DNA of 64,000 nucleotides from Gammaproteobacteria bacterium (GTDB taxonomy: Bacteria; Pseudomonadota; Gammaproteobacteria; Xanthomonadales; Marinicellaceae): NCBI GenBank assembly GCA_024280395.1, contig JAJRQG010000109.1, positions 61,618-125,617 of the forward strand, given 5' to 3'. The notes under the pieces were generated by a model. It was not told the origin of the DNA, made no database searches, and worked only from the letters and a program-made list of their open reading frames with translations. Shown here piece by piece: positions 26,826 to 36,507 of this stretch (within the stretch, counting starts at the first letter, position 1; each line of letters opens with the position of its first letter). The position numbers were made by a program, and so were the translations under genes.

Positions 26826-28001
26826 ATGTCAGAACAATTGCCTCCAATAGAATCATTACAGTCGACCAAGACTCGCCATAAAATTAAGCCAATACTGCTG
26901 GTGCTGTTGGTTACAGGGGGTTTGGCTATGTTAATGGTAGTACTTAAACCCAAAGAGCAAAAAAAAGAAGACATTAGAGTCATACCTTCTGTTGAAGTGA
27001 TACAAATACAACCCATTGATTATGTTATACCCATAAGATCAGAAGGTGTTGTTCAGCCTAAAACCAAGATTAATATTGCTGCTGAAGTTAGTGGCAAAAT
27101 TACTTATGTTGCTGACGGTTTTATCAATGGTGGAACCTTTGATAAGGGTGATGAACTGTTGAAAATTGATCCAAGAGATTACGAACTAACCATAACCAGA
27201 GCGAAAGCCAATGTTGCAGCACAACAGGCCAATTTGGATTTGCAACAAGCAAAAAGTGATTTGGCTAAAAGCGATTGGAAAAAGTATGGTAAAAAAGGAA
27301 AGCCCAATGCCTTAAACTTAAATTTACCGCAAGTTGCCAGTGCCAAAGCTGCTTTGGATGGCGCTCGTGCTGATTTACAATTGGCCAAACGAAATCTCGA
27401 CAAAACCCACATTACCGCTCCATTTTCAGGTGTTGTTTTATCCAAAATGGTTGATTTGGGGCAGTTTGTTGGTTTAGGGACGTCATTAGTAAGTGTCGCC
27501 TCAACTGAAATTGCCGAGGTTCGCATGAGTCTATCGGATTCACAACTGCACAACAGTGGTTTGGATAAATTCGATGGTTCACAAAATATTCAAGTCGGGA
27601 TCACCAGTGAAGAAGTAGCGGGCATTAAATGGACAGGAAGAATAGCCAGTATTGAGGCTCAGCGTGATGCCAGAACTTTATTCAATTATGCGATAGTTGA
27701 GGTTGCCCAACCGTTTAGTCAACAATCTGTGCCTCTAAGATTTAACACCTTTGTCAATGCCCGTTTAGATGGTGCTACTTTGCAGCAGGTTTATCCAGTT
27801 GAGCGTGGTAATATTATGCTTAATGATAAGGTTCGAGTGTTGTCTCCTCAATCAACGTTGATCTATAAAGACGTTGAAAGTGTATATTCCGATGATGATT
27901 TTAAGTATATCTCAAAGGGGATTGATAGTGAGGATAGAATTATTACCACGGGTTTATCACACAGTAAAGTGGGCGATGAATTGAAACTTGCTGAACAATG
28001 A
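26826..28001 (+). CDS. RND efflux periplasmic adaptor (HlyD/MFP family)
   Basis: This is the membrane-fusion subunit linking an inner-membrane RND pump to an outer-membrane channel. It has one N-terminal anchor (about residues 21-40). A barrel-sandwich (lipoyl-like) half is followed by a short coiled-coil hairpin (NVAAQQANLDLQQAKSDLAK ... AKAALDGARADLQLAKRNL), then the second lipoyl half (THITAPFSGVVLSK) and beta-barrel domains. The length is 391 residues. The permease starts 13 bases downstream. No outer-membrane factor gene is adjacent, so a shared TolC is likely. Confidence 0.9.
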   Translation: MSEQLPPIESLQSTKTRHKIKPILLVLLVTGGLAMLMVVLKPKEQKKEDIRVIPSVEVIQIQPIDYVIPIRSEGVVQPKTKINIAAEVSGKITYVADGFINGGTFDKGDELLKIDPRDYELTITRAKANVAAQQANLDLQQAKSDLAKSDWKKYGKKGKPNALNLNLPQVASAKAALDGARADLQLAKRNLDKTHITAPFSGVVLSKMVDLGQFVGLGTSLVSVASTEIAEVRMSLSDSQLHNSGLDKFDGSQNIQVGITSEEVAGIKWTGRIASIEAQRDARTLFNYAIVEVAQPFSQQSVPLRFNTFVNARLDGATLQQVYPVERGNIMLNDKVRVLSPQSTLIYKDVESVYSDDDFKYISKGIDSEDRIITTGLSHSKVGDELKLAEQ

Positions 28002-28014
28002 ATAGGTATAACAC

Positions 28015-29733
28015 ATGAAAAACTGGCGCAAAGGCCTGATTTATTGGTTCTCGGTAAATCCTGTAGCGGCCAATCTATTGATGGTAATCATCATATTGGT
28101 GGGTTTAATTTCATTGTCATCCATTCGCAAAGAAATGTTTCCGACCACACAGATCAATATGGTTTCGATATCGGTGGCATTTCCTGGAGCTTCACCCTTA
28201 GAGGTTGAAGAGGGTATCTGTTTAAAAGTCGAGCAAGCACTCAATGGTATTAAAGGCATCGATAAAATTACCTGTACAGCTGCAGAAAATTTCGCGACGG
28301 TTGTTATCGAGGTTGATGATGCTTATGAGTTGGGAGCAGTGACCAACGATATAAAGAATAAAGTTGATGGCATTAATTCATTTCCTGAACAGGTCGAAAA
28401 GCCCATTATCAGCCAGTTAGACATTACCATGCAGGCGATCTATGTTTCGGTATTTGGAGAAGTCTCTCCCAAAGAACTGAGACAATTTGCTTTTGATGTG
28501 AGAGATGAAATCATTGATATTCCTGGTATTTCAACGGTAAAAGTTGAAGGAGCACGAGATTTAGAAGTGAGCATCGAAGTCTCTGAAAACACTCTGCGCA
28601 AATACAGCTTAACTTTCGATGAGATTGCTTTGGCCATTCGTTCTTCATCAATGGATTTGCCAGCGGGTGCCATTAAATCCAAAACAGGCGATATTCTGGT
28701 GCGTGCTTTGGGTTTGGCTGACACGCAAGAAGATTTTGGCAATATTATTGTTCGCTCCTATGCCAATGGTGGAGTATTGAAGCTCAAAGACATTGCCACC
28801 ATTACCGATGGCTTTTCTGAATCTTCACGCTTTGCCAAGTTTGATGGTTTAGAAGCCATCTCAATTCGTGTCAATGCGATTGGCGATGATGATATTATTG
28901 ATGTTACCGATAAAGTAAAAAAATACGTAGAAGAAAAACAAAAACACTTAGATGACAATTTACATATTTCTCATTGGTCCGATATTTCCCATTACGTGCA
29001 TGGACGCATTGATTTGATGACTAAAAATTTATTCTTGGGTGCCTTGTTGGTGCTTTTGATATTGACCCTGTTCTTGCGTTTGAAAGTGGCTTTTTGGGTG
29101 ATGATTGGTTTGCCAGTGGCTTTTTTAGGTACCTTTATGGTGATGGGATATATGGGCGTCACCATAAACATGTTGTCATTGTTCGGATTCATTTTAGTGT
29201 TGGGTATTGTGGTTGATGATGCCATTGTGATTGGAGAAAGTGCTTACAAAGAAATTCAAGAAAAAGGACATACGGTTGAAAATGTAGTCAAGGGTGCTCA
29301 AAAAGTGGCTTTGCCTGCTACCTTTGGTGTGTTAACAACAGTTGCAGCATTTGTTCCTCTATTATTTGTGGGTACAATTTTTGGCAGTTTTTTTGAAGCC
29401 ATTGGTTGGGTGGTTATTCTAAATCTTTTATTTTCATTGATTGAATCTAAATTGATATTGCCCGCACACTTGTCACACATGAAGCTCACCGATTTAGAAA
29501 CCGATAATCCTGGTTTTTTACTGAGAATTCAGCGACGTGTCAACTTGCTATTAGATAACTTTATTAAAAACAAATATCAGCCCTTGTTGTACAAAGCAGT
29601 ACGGCGGCCTTATCTGGCCACCTTGGTATTTGTCTGTGTTTTTGTTTTGTCTATTGTCATGTTAAGAACAGGCGTGGTTCGTTTTGTTATGAATCCACAG
29701 TTTTCTGCTGATTATATTTACGCCCAAGTATAA
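28015..29733 (+). CDS. RND efflux permease, N-terminal half, interrupted by in-frame TAA
   Basis: This is the first 572 residues of an AcrB-type proton-driven inner-membrane transporter. It has the first membrane helix, the porter subdomains, and the helices around residues 335-540. These include the charged helix motif GIVVDDAIVIGES, whose Asp pair carries the proton relay. The frame stops at a TAA (29731-29733) just after DYIYAQV. That point is the second periplasmic loop, where related pumps continue TxPEG. The next codon is ATG, and the rest of the pump continues in the same frame to 31188. Joined, the product would be 1057 residues, the usual length for the family. Confidence 0.85.
   Translation: MKNWRKGLIYWFSVNPVAANLLMVIIILVGLISLSSIRKEMFPTTQINMVSISVAFPGASPLEVEEGICLKVEQALNGIKGIDKITCTAAENFATVVIEVDDAYELGAVTNDIKNKVDGINSFPEQVEKPIISQLDITMQAIYVSVFGEVSPKELRQFAFDVRDEIIDIPGISTVKVEGARDLEVSIEVSENTLRKYSLTFDEIALAIRSSSMDLPAGAIKSKTGDILVRALGLADTQEDFGNIIVRSYANGGVLKLKDIATITDGFSESSRFAKFDGLEAISIRVNAIGDDDIIDVTDKVKKYVEEKQKHLDDNLHISHWSDISHYVHGRIDLMTKNLFLGALLVLLILTLFLRLKVAFWVMIGLPVAFLGTFMVMGYMGVTINMLSLFGFILVLGIVVDDAIVIGESAYKEIQEKGHTVENVVKGAQKVALPATFGVLTTVAAFVPLLFVGTIFGSFFEAIGWVVILNLLFSLIESKLILPAHLSHMKLTDLETDNPGFLLRIQRRVNLLLDNFIKNKYQPLLYKAVRRPYLATLVFVCVFVLSIVMLRTGVVRFVMNPQFSADYIYAQV
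29731..29733 (+). other. in-frame TAA splitting the RND permease
   Basis: The single stop codon sits between the codons for AQV and MTEG. Sequence on both sides aligns with one continuous RND permease. It could be a nonsense mutation, a sequencing error or a real stop-restart site (TAA followed directly by ATG). No ribosome-binding site precedes the ATG. Confidence 0.8.
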
Positions 29734-31188
29734 ATGACCGAAGGCTCTGCTGATACCGCTACAGAAACTGCAATCAAAAAACTAGAAGAGGCAATACTCA
29801 AAATAGACAAAGAATTTTCACAACAAGTAGGCAAACAAAAAGGTGCATTGGTCGAGCACCTATCTGTAGTCAAAGAGAATCAACTTGATGGAAGGATATT
29901 GGTGGAATTGGTCAAAGAAAACAGTCCAATCATTAGCGATGATCTAATGAAACTGTGGCGGCAACGGGTGGGTGTCATCAATGGCACTGAAGTTTTGGCC
30001 TTTCGTGCCCTTGGAGGACCTGGGGACGGGCCTGAAATTGCTTTTAAACTGTCTTCGGACAATGTTGAAGAACTAAAAAAAGCATCAAGTGAATTGGCCA
30101 ATAAAATTCGCGAGTATCAAGGTGTCGAAGACATTCGAAACTCTATGAAAGATGGCAAGGATGAAGTACAGTTGACCCTTAAACCAAGAGGAAGGAATTT
30201 GGGCTTATCACAACGTGATTTGGCCAACCAAGTGCGCCAAGCCTTTTATGGCGATGAGATTCAACGTTTACAAAGAGAGAATGATGAAGTAAAGGTCATG
30301 CTTAAATATCCCTTGTCAGAAAGAAAAACGTTGGAAACATTAGAAAACATGCGTATTCGATTCAAAGATGGAACAGCTATTGCAATTAAAAGCGTGGCAA
30401 CCATAACAATGGGCAAGGCCAGCGATGTGATTATTCGCATTGATAAAAAACGTTCAAGCACCATCACTGGCGATGCGGATTTAAAAGTATCCGATCCCAA
30501 TGCCATCATGTCAGAAATCAAAGAAGCCGGTGGTTTTTTAGAAAAACTTAAACAGAGATACCCTTCGATTAAATCAGCTCCGGATGGGGTTGCAAAAGAA
30601 ATGGCAGAACTCAAAGTTGGCTTAGGTAAAGGGTTTGTGATCGCGATTTTATTCATCTATATGCTGATGGCAGTGCCGCTAAAATCCTATACGCAACCTT
30701 TGATCATCATGATGGTGATTCCTTTTGGTGTGACTGGTGCAATCTTGGGTCATTGGATAACCGGTTATACCATGAGTATGATTTCACTGTTTGGTGTGAT
30801 TGCTTTGGGTGGTGTTGTGGTCAATGATTCATTGGTGATGGTCGATTTCATCAATAAATACCGATTGGCTGGTCATACAACTTTAGAAGCAGCCATGGAA
30901 GCGGGAACACGCAGGTTTAGAGCGATTTTACTCACTTCCTTAACCACTTTCTTTGGACTTGTGCCTATGTTGCTTGAAAAATCATTGCAAGCACAGGTGA
31001 TTATTCCCATGGCAATTTCTTTGGCTTTTGGTATCTTATTTGCAACAGTTATCACACTGGTCTTAATTCCCGTTTGGTATGTGATTTTGGATAAGTTTAA
31101 AAAGCCTGATGAGGTTTATATCCCAGAAGCCTCAAAGTTGCCCAATGAATCTACTGGAATCAAGGTAGGGTCAAAAGAAATTATTTGA
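29734..31188 (+). CDS. RND efflux permease, C-terminal half
   Basis: This is the second half of the same pump, 484 residues. It has the second periplasmic porter region (about residues 1-300) and the last membrane helices (GFVIAILFIYMLMAVPLKSY, SMISLFGVIALGGVVVNDSLVMVDF, then GTRRFRAILLTSLTTFFGLVPML). It lacks the first six helices, so it could not form a pump alone. If the ATG at 29734 is used, translation must restart directly after the upstream stop. The end overlaps the convergent gene by 8 bases. Confidence 0.8.
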   Translation: MTEGSADTATETAIKKLEEAILKIDKEFSQQVGKQKGALVEHLSVVKENQLDGRILVELVKENSPIISDDLMKLWRQRVGVINGTEVLAFRALGGPGDGPEIAFKLSSDNVEELKKASSELANKIREYQGVEDIRNSMKDGKDEVQLTLKPRGRNLGLSQRDLANQVRQAFYGDEIQRLQRENDEVKVMLKYPLSERKTLETLENMRIRFKDGTAIAIKSVATITMGKASDVIIRIDKKRSSTITGDADLKVSDPNAIMSEIKEAGGFLEKLKQRYPSIKSAPDGVAKEMAELKVGLGKGFVIAILFIYMLMAVPLKSYTQPLIIMMVIPFGVTGAILGHWITGYTMSMISLFGVIALGGVVVNDSLVMVDFINKYRLAGHTTLEAAMEAGTRRFRAILLTSLTTFFGLVPMLLEKSLQAQVIIPMAISLAFGILFATVITLVLIPVWYVILDKFKKPDEVYIPEASKLPNESTGIKVGSKEII

Positions 31189-31717
31189 TCCTTTTGACTT
31201 TGACGCTTCTTCCAAAACCATCAACATACAAAGCCCAGGTTCTTAATGACTTGGGTTTGATAGTGATTTTGGGATTGGATCTTTTGGGGATGTAAAAAGA
31301 AGTTTTTTCTGCTTGTTTCCAAATTTGTCCATTGGCCAATTTAAAAATATTTTTTCCTTGCCAGCCCTTAAATTCGCCAATTATTGACGAGTGAATTTCT
31401 TCTCTTTCTGACTCTTCTTTTGAGAAACCCATGTTTTTTATTTTGTCTTGTCGAATGATTTCCTCTTTAATAGCTTTATTTTGTTTGGTTTCAGCTATGA
31501 TTTCAGACTTGACTTGTTGTTTTATTTGTTTCCTTGACACCTCTTCAGTTTTTTTATCAGAGTTATTTAGCCATTCTAATAATGCCGCACGCTCTGACTG
31601 AGAAAGCTTGTAAACTCCAGTAGTTACAGCAGTTTCTTTATCCATTTTATCAAAAATGTTGTTGCCAGCAAAGACTGGGGATATTATGATGAGTAATAAG
31701 ATATTTAATTTTTTCAT
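31181..31717 (-). CDS. small secreted protein of unknown function
   Basis: This 178-residue exported protein has a signal peptide (ILLLIIISPVFA/GNN) and a Lys/Glu-rich helical middle (about residues 45-110). The C-terminal module (about 110-178) contains FKGWQGKNIFKLANGQIWKQ. That pattern (a G-W-x-G-x-x-F-x-L-x-NGQ-x-W-x-Q module) recurs in small secreted proteins of gammaproteobacteria without an assigned role. Its stop lies within the end of the RND permease gene on the opposite strand (8-base overlap). Confidence 0.75.
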   Translation of the reverse strand: MKKLNILLLIIISPVFAGNNIFDKMDKETAVTTGVYKLSQSERAALLEWLNNSDKKTEEVSRKQIKQQVKSEIIAETKQNKAIKEEIIRQDKIKNMGFSKEESEREEIHSSIIGEFKGWQGKNIFKLANGQIWKQAEKTSFYIPKRSNPKITIKPKSLRTWALYVDGFGRSVKVKRIK

Positions 31718-31860
31718 GGTATTTTTGAGAGTTTTGTCACTAATTATAATAAATTTAACAATATTTAACCCATTCTAACAAAGTTTTAACACAGTCAAAT
31801 TAAAAAGACGCTAAAATGCGCAAAAATACCAAAACCATTAATTAACAAACTAAAAATTAT

Positions 31861-34125
31861 ATGAATAAAAACCAAACCAAACAAAAATTTACTCGTAACC
31901 TACAAGTTGCTTTCACTTTTTTGATTTTACCTTTCGTTGTTACCAATAGTTATGCCATTCAATTAACACTAAATGGGCAACCTACAACAGCATCTGGAAC
32001 CACATTAAATTTAACAGAAAATGTGGTGTATAGTTATTCAGATTTATTTAAACCCATTGTTACAAATACAGACCTCCCGTTTTTGTGTATAGGGCCGAAT
32101 TTGGGAGGAACTCCCAGTGCAAATGTTAGTTTTGGTATGAGTAGTAGTGACCCTTTTAAGGTTTATGGCTTAGTGGGGGTTTCTTCTACAGTTTATGATT
32201 ATCAACCTGCTTTATTTATTGATAAAGTACTCAGTATACAAACCAACTCAAACTCTCAATGTGTGGTTCAGGGGTTCGCTAAAGTTGAAAATCCAAACCC
32301 AGGAAATCCATTTATTTTTGCTGATTCATTCGAAGACTCTTCATCAACTTCACCATTGGTTTTTCCTGACTTAGAAATTACATTACTGGAAAGTACAGTT
32401 GACAATATTCTACCATCAAATTTGGTTTTAAGTAATGGTCAAGATTTTGTTTACAGATATGAAATAAAAAACATAGGAGATCAACCAACAACTTTCGATT
32501 TAGTTGATTATTTTTCTATTCCAAATAATAGTACGGTTTGGACTTGTAGTGAATCTTTTGGGTCAGATATTGCTACAACTTGTGGCAATGATAGTACAAA
32601 CCCCGATTTTAATTCTGGGACCAGTGACACATACAATGGAGCAGTATACTTGAAAGATGCACATATTCAAAATACTGGCGAGTCTATTATTATTACAGTA
32701 ACTAAGAACCCAATTATTGTCGCTGATAATACCAATGTTGAGATACTTGCATCGGTTCTAGTCACAAATATGGTTGATATATATCAGTTAAACAACTCAG
32801 ATACCCGATCTTTTATTGGTAATACCAACACAGCGCCTGTGATTAGTTCAGTTAGTAATCAAGTGATTTTAGAAGATGCCGTTTCTGGAACTGGAAGCCT
32901 TGCTTTTACTGTGTCGGATGTTGAGACATCAGCCAATAGCTTAGTCGTAACAGCAAGCTCATCAGATCAAACCTTGGTGTCAGATGCTAACATCACTGTT
33001 GGAGGTTCTGGTGGGAATCGTACGGTGACAGTTATTTCAAGTGCTGATGCGAATACAGCTAGTGGTTCAGTTACTATTACTTTAAGTGTTAATGATGGTT
33101 CAGCAACTACAACTTCAAATTTTATTCTTGATATTACTCCTGTGAATGATAAGCCAACATTTTCTGTCTTTGCTATTTCAGACTTTCCTGCGGGTACTTC
33201 TGGAAATCAGTTTCTTACTAATTTTATATCAGGCATCACCTATGGTCCAACATTAGATGAAGGCAGTCAAAGCATTATAGCTAGGGCAATTTCAAATGTG
33301 GTTGATCCAAATGGTGTATTAGCGTCCACGCCTTTATTGGGAACTGACCTGTTGTTGGATCTTTCTGGTCAAGGTGGCACTGCATCTTTTGATATTCAAT
33401 TGCAGGATGATGGTGCTGTATTAAATGGTGGCATGGATACCTCGGATCCTGTAACAGTTTCTTTTGTTGTGTTGAATACTCTTCCTAATATTAGTGCTAT
33501 ATCTAATGCCAGTATTAATGAAGACAACTCAAGTTCGGCTATTGCATTCACAATATCAGATGCTGAAACAGCAGATACTTCTTTGACTATGACAGCGCTG
33601 AGTTCGGATATATCTATAGTTCCCATTAGCGGTATAGTGTTTTCAGGAGCTGCTGGTAATAGAACGGTACAGGTTACTCCTTTAATGGATCAGAATACAT
33701 CAGGCGGTACTCCTGTTACCATTACACTTATTGTGGATGATGGGTCTGGCACCTCTCAAACCACATTTGATTTATCTGTTAACCCAATTAATGATGCTCC
33801 ATCATTTGTTTTTGCATCCAATGTATTATGGCCAGTTGCAGAATCAGGTTTAAAGCAGCATGCAAATTATGCCAATACAATGGTGATGGGGCCAACTATT
33901 GATGAAGTGAATACTCAGTCTCCTTTGCAATTTAATCTATCAGTATCAGGAGATGCTATTTTCAGTTCTAATCCAACTATCGATACCAGTGGTTCTTTGG
34001 CTTATGTTCTGGATGGCACATCTGGCGTTGCAACTGTAGACGTAAGCCTACAAGACGATGGAGCTATAGCCAATGGTGGTATGGATACTTCCCCAGTACA
34101 ATCATTTACCATAACTGTTCAATAA
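31861..34125 (+). CDS. large secreted cadherin/Ig-like repeat protein
   Basis: This 754-residue exported protein has a signal peptide (FLILPFVVTNSYA/IQL). An N-terminal beta-rich region (about residues 30-320) has few cysteines. Two cadherin-like repeats follow, about 322-435 and 540-645. They share the layout AP/PNIS-x-(V)ISN ... ED ... FTVSD-x-ET ... GNRTV ... DAN/DQNT ... TLxVNDG ... PVND/PIND. Related shorter strands lie between and after them. The protein ends ITVQ with no anchor or sorting motif, so it is probably released or held by partners. Adhesion or calcium-binding roles are usual for such repeats, but no ligand can be named. Confidence 0.75.
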   Translation: MNKNQTKQKFTRNLQVAFTFLILPFVVTNSYAIQLTLNGQPTTASGTTLNLTENVVYSYSDLFKPIVTNTDLPFLCIGPNLGGTPSANVSFGMSSSDPFKVYGLVGVSSTVYDYQPALFIDKVLSIQTNSNSQCVVQGFAKVENPNPGNPFIFADSFEDSSSTSPLVFPDLEITLLESTVDNILPSNLVLSNGQDFVYRYEIKNIGDQPTTFDLVDYFSIPNNSTVWTCSESFGSDIATTCGNDSTNPDFNSGTSDTYNGAVYLKDAHIQNTGESIIITVTKNPIIVADNTNVEILASVLVTNMVDIYQLNNSDTRSFIGNTNTAPVISSVSNQVILEDAVSGTGSLAFTVSDVETSANSLVVTASSSDQTLVSDANITVGGSGGNRTVTVISSADANTASGSVTITLSVNDGSATTTSNFILDITPVNDKPTFSVFAISDFPAGTSGNQFLTNFISGITYGPTLDEGSQSIIARAISNVVDPNGVLASTPLLGTDLLLDLSGQGGTASFDIQLQDDGAVLNGGMDTSDPVTVSFVVLNTLPNISAISNASINEDNSSSAIAFTISDAETADTSLTMTALSSDISIVPISGIVFSGAAGNRTVQVTPLMDQNTSGGTPVTITLIVDDGSGTSQTTFDLSVNPINDAPSFVFASNVLWPVAESGLKQHANYANTMVMGPTIDEVNTQSPLQFNLSVSGDAIFSSNPTIDTSGSLAYVLDGTSGVATVDVSLQDDGAIANGGMDTSPVQSFTITVQ

Positions 34126-34151
34126 TAATCACATCTTAAATATTTTATTAT

Positions 34152-34186
34152 AAAGCCTTCTTCACTCTATACGAATAAGGCTTTTT
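34152..34186. terminator. terminator between convergent genes
   Basis: An 8-bp stem (aaagcctt 34152-34159 with aaggcttt 34177-34184) with a 17-base loop is followed by five Ts (34182-34186) and preceded by A/T-rich sequence. It ends the cadherin-like gene and touches the stop codon of the minus-strand lipoprotein gene. Confidence 0.7.
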
Positions 34187-34628
34187 ATCTATAGATAAAT
34201 TTTTCTGAAGGTACTAGGTGTAGGGCTGAAAATTCTGAGACATATTCACTGCCTTTGTTGTATTGCAATTCACAAGTAATGTCGTAATTTATCTTTGAAA
34301 AATTCGTTAGGTGATTGTATTTATTTAAGTTGGGTGCATGGAATTTTAAAATCTCAGTTGAAAATGCGCCGAGTTCAAGTACATAAGACTGTTTGATATT
34401 TAAATGCAGTTGTTTGTTAAAACTAATCTCGCAGCTTATGTTCTCAAGGGTTTTTTCTACATAGGAGCGATATTCAAACCGTATCTGGATTTGCTTGGTT
34501 GCTAAATTCAGAGAACTAATTTTGATATCGGATGTTGTACGTTGTTTTTCATGGTGACGGCGTGGATTTGAGTCTCCGCATGAGGTTAATACAATCACCA
34601 TTGGCAACATTAGACATTTCAATTTCAC
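34185..34628 (-). CDS. small predicted lipoprotein, unknown function
   Basis: This 147-residue product has a lipobox (VLTSC) after a short hydrophobic signal, an Arg/His-rich linker (RRHHEKQR) and a beta-rich body of about 110 residues. The start is a GTG that follows directly on the stop codon of the ABC permease gene (TAGGTG), so it is translationally coupled to the importer operon and may serve it, which is inference. No family is recognised. Confidence 0.7.
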   Translation of the reverse strand: MKLKCLMLPMVIVLTSCGDSNPRRHHEKQRTTSDIKISSLNLATKQIQIRFEYRSYVEKTLENISCEISFNKQLHLNIKQSYVLELGAFSTEILKFHAPNLNKYNHLTNFSKINYDITCELQYNKGSEYVSEFSALHLVPSEKFIYR

Positions 34629-35519
34629 CTAGCTCACCTTCTTAGGATCTAACGCATCTTGCATGGAATCTGAGAACATATTGAAAGCAATCACCAATAC
34701 AAATAGAAACACAGATGAAGCGGCAAAATTATTAAAGTGACCTGCCAACACATCTTGAGTGGATTCTGATATCATTAATCCCCAACTCACGCCATCTTTT
34801 ACACCCAGGCCTAAGAAGCTTAATATCACTTCTGATTTAATTGCGGCTACAAAAGCAATGGTGGATTGTACCAATAATATATGTGAGGTGTTGGGCATGA
34901 TGTGTTTGAATATGATTTTGTTTTCGGTTACGCCGATTGAGCGTGCGGCTTCTACAAATTCTTGGCCTTTGAGTTTGATTACCTCACCACGAATCACCCG
35001 CGAAGTACCCGTCCAAAACGTGGCAATCATGGCAATGTGCATGGCGAATGGGTTGTCTTTTAAGGCAAAAGCAACCGCAGCTACGAACAAGTAAAAGGGA
35101 ATAGAGTCCAGTACGCCCATTAACCACAGAATAACGGAGTCTATCCAAGTGCCGCTGTAATAACCGGATAGAGAGCCCAATATAGCGCCTAAAACAGTTG
35201 ATAAAATAGCCACAGTAAAGCCCACTTCAAAGGCGACTTTGGTACTGTAAATAACACGGGTTAATACATCCGAACCAATTACATTGGTGCCAAACCAATG
35301 CTTCCAAGTGGGTCCCTGCCATAAGTCGTCTGATGTATCGCTCCAAGCATCTCCCCATAATCCAAACCATACGCCAAGGGCTATGACGAGGTAGATAAGA
35401 ACAATAGTAGCTCCAGTTTTCCCCATGCCATCGCGTTTGAATTTGTACCAAGCTTTGTTCCACAAAGAATCGCCTTTTTCAAGTTGGCTAAAATCTATTT
35501 CTGTTGTTATATCTGTCAT
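34629..35519 (-). CDS. oligopeptide-type ABC transporter permease (OppC/DppC family)
   Basis: This is the second inner-membrane permease of a peptide or nickel-type importer. It has an N-terminal OppC-specific segment, then six membrane helices. The EAA loop that contacts the ATPase is seen as EAARSIGVTENKIIFKHIMPN. The length of 296 residues is normal. It follows the partner permease by 13 bases in a minus-strand operon (binding protein, permease B, permease C, small lipoprotein). No ATPase gene is adjacent. Confidence 0.93.
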   Translation of the reverse strand: MTDITTEIDFSQLEKGDSLWNKAWYKFKRDGMGKTGATIVLIYLVIALGVWFGLWGDAWSDTSDDLWQGPTWKHWFGTNVIGSDVLTRVIYSTKVAFEVGFTVAILSTVLGAILGSLSGYYSGTWIDSVILWLMGVLDSIPFYLFVAAVAFALKDNPFAMHIAMIATFWTGTSRVIRGEVIKLKGQEFVEAARSIGVTENKIIFKHIMPNTSHILLVQSTIAFVAAIKSEVILSFLGLGVKDGVSWGLMISESTQDVLAGHFNNFAASSVFLFVLVIAFNMFSDSMQDALDPKKVS

Positions 35520-35532
35520 TATTTTAACTCTA

Positions 35533-36504
35533 CTATTTTAATTCAACTCTCGGATCAAAAACTCTATATAAAATGTCGGTAAATAAAAGTACCACTACAA
35601 ATAATACAGCGGTTAAACCAACAATGGCTTTGAGGATGTTTTGATCCCCAGCAATAATGGCATCATAGGTGACTTTCCCAACTCCAGGAATACCAAAATA
35701 ACTCTCTATCAATAAACTGCCACTAACCACAACTAAAGGGATAGAGAACATGATGCGAGTTGTGATAGGAACCATGGCATTTTTTAATACGCTTTTAAAA
35801 AGTATAGATGTTGGGGTGTGACCAAAAGCCCGTGCGGTTCGTACATGATCCTTGGTCATTTCTTCGACCAGTACGGCTCGATAGAACCGAGTGTTGTAAC
35901 CCAGAGCCACAAAAACAGTGGCCAATGTGGGTACAGTGACATACATCAGATATTGTGACCAAATGATGCTGCCTTCTTGATTATAGACTTCCCAGCCTCG
36001 TACGGGGAATAAATCCAATCCATAGGACGATGAGAATAACAATTGAAAAGCAATGATGACGATTAAGAATGAAATACTCATGCCAATAACAGAACCTGTC
36101 ATGATTAACTTGTCTAACCAAGTACCTCTGTGATAAGCAGCAAATAGTGCCAATGCAATAGCGATAATATTGCCTAAAATAAATCCTGGTATAATTAAGT
36201 GCAAAGAAACAGGCATGGTTTCTTTGAGAATGCTGGATACTTTCTTATCGACCACTTGTGAGTTGCCAAAGTCAAATGTGGCCATTTGCTTGAGATAACC
36301 ACCATATCTTTTCAAAAAGGGTTGGTCATAACCCAATTCGTGTCTTATTTCTTGAATTTCTTGTTGGGTTGGATTCTTGCCTAGTTTTTCATAGGTTAAG
36401 TCTGGACCAAAATATACCATTAACAAAAAGGCAATAAAGGTTACACCTAAGATCAAAGGCAGGCCGCCAATCAATTTTCGTATTGCAAATTTTAAAATAT
36501 CCAT
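35533..36504 (-). CDS. oligopeptide-type ABC transporter permease (OppB/DppB family)
   Basis: This is the first inner-membrane permease of the importer, 323 residues, with six predicted helices. It has the typical N-terminal RKLIGGLPLILGVTFIAFLL and the EAA-like loop VRTARAFGHTPTSILFKSVLKN. The C-terminal segment is LLFTDILYRVFDPRVELK. It lies 3 bases downstream of the binding-protein gene. The substrate cannot be told from the permease. Confidence 0.93.
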   Translation of the reverse strand: MDILKFAIRKLIGGLPLILGVTFIAFLLMVYFGPDLTYEKLGKNPTQQEIQEIRHELGYDQPFLKRYGGYLKQMATFDFGNSQVVDKKVSSILKETMPVSLHLIIPGFILGNIIAIALALFAAYHRGTWLDKLIMTGSVIGMSISFLIVIIAFQLLFSSSYGLDLFPVRGWEVYNQEGSIIWSQYLMYVTVPTLATVFVALGYNTRFYRAVLVEEMTKDHVRTARAFGHTPTSILFKSVLKNAMVPITTRIMFSIPLVVVSGSLLIESYFGIPGVGKVTYDAIIAGDQNILKAIVGLTAVLFVVVLLFTDILYRVFDPRVELK

Positions 36505-36507
36505 TTG

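Noticed and set aside
29734..31188. C-terminal RND half as an independent gene
   Set aside because: It lacks the first six membrane helices and any ribosome-binding site, and aligns in phase as the continuation of the upstream frame.
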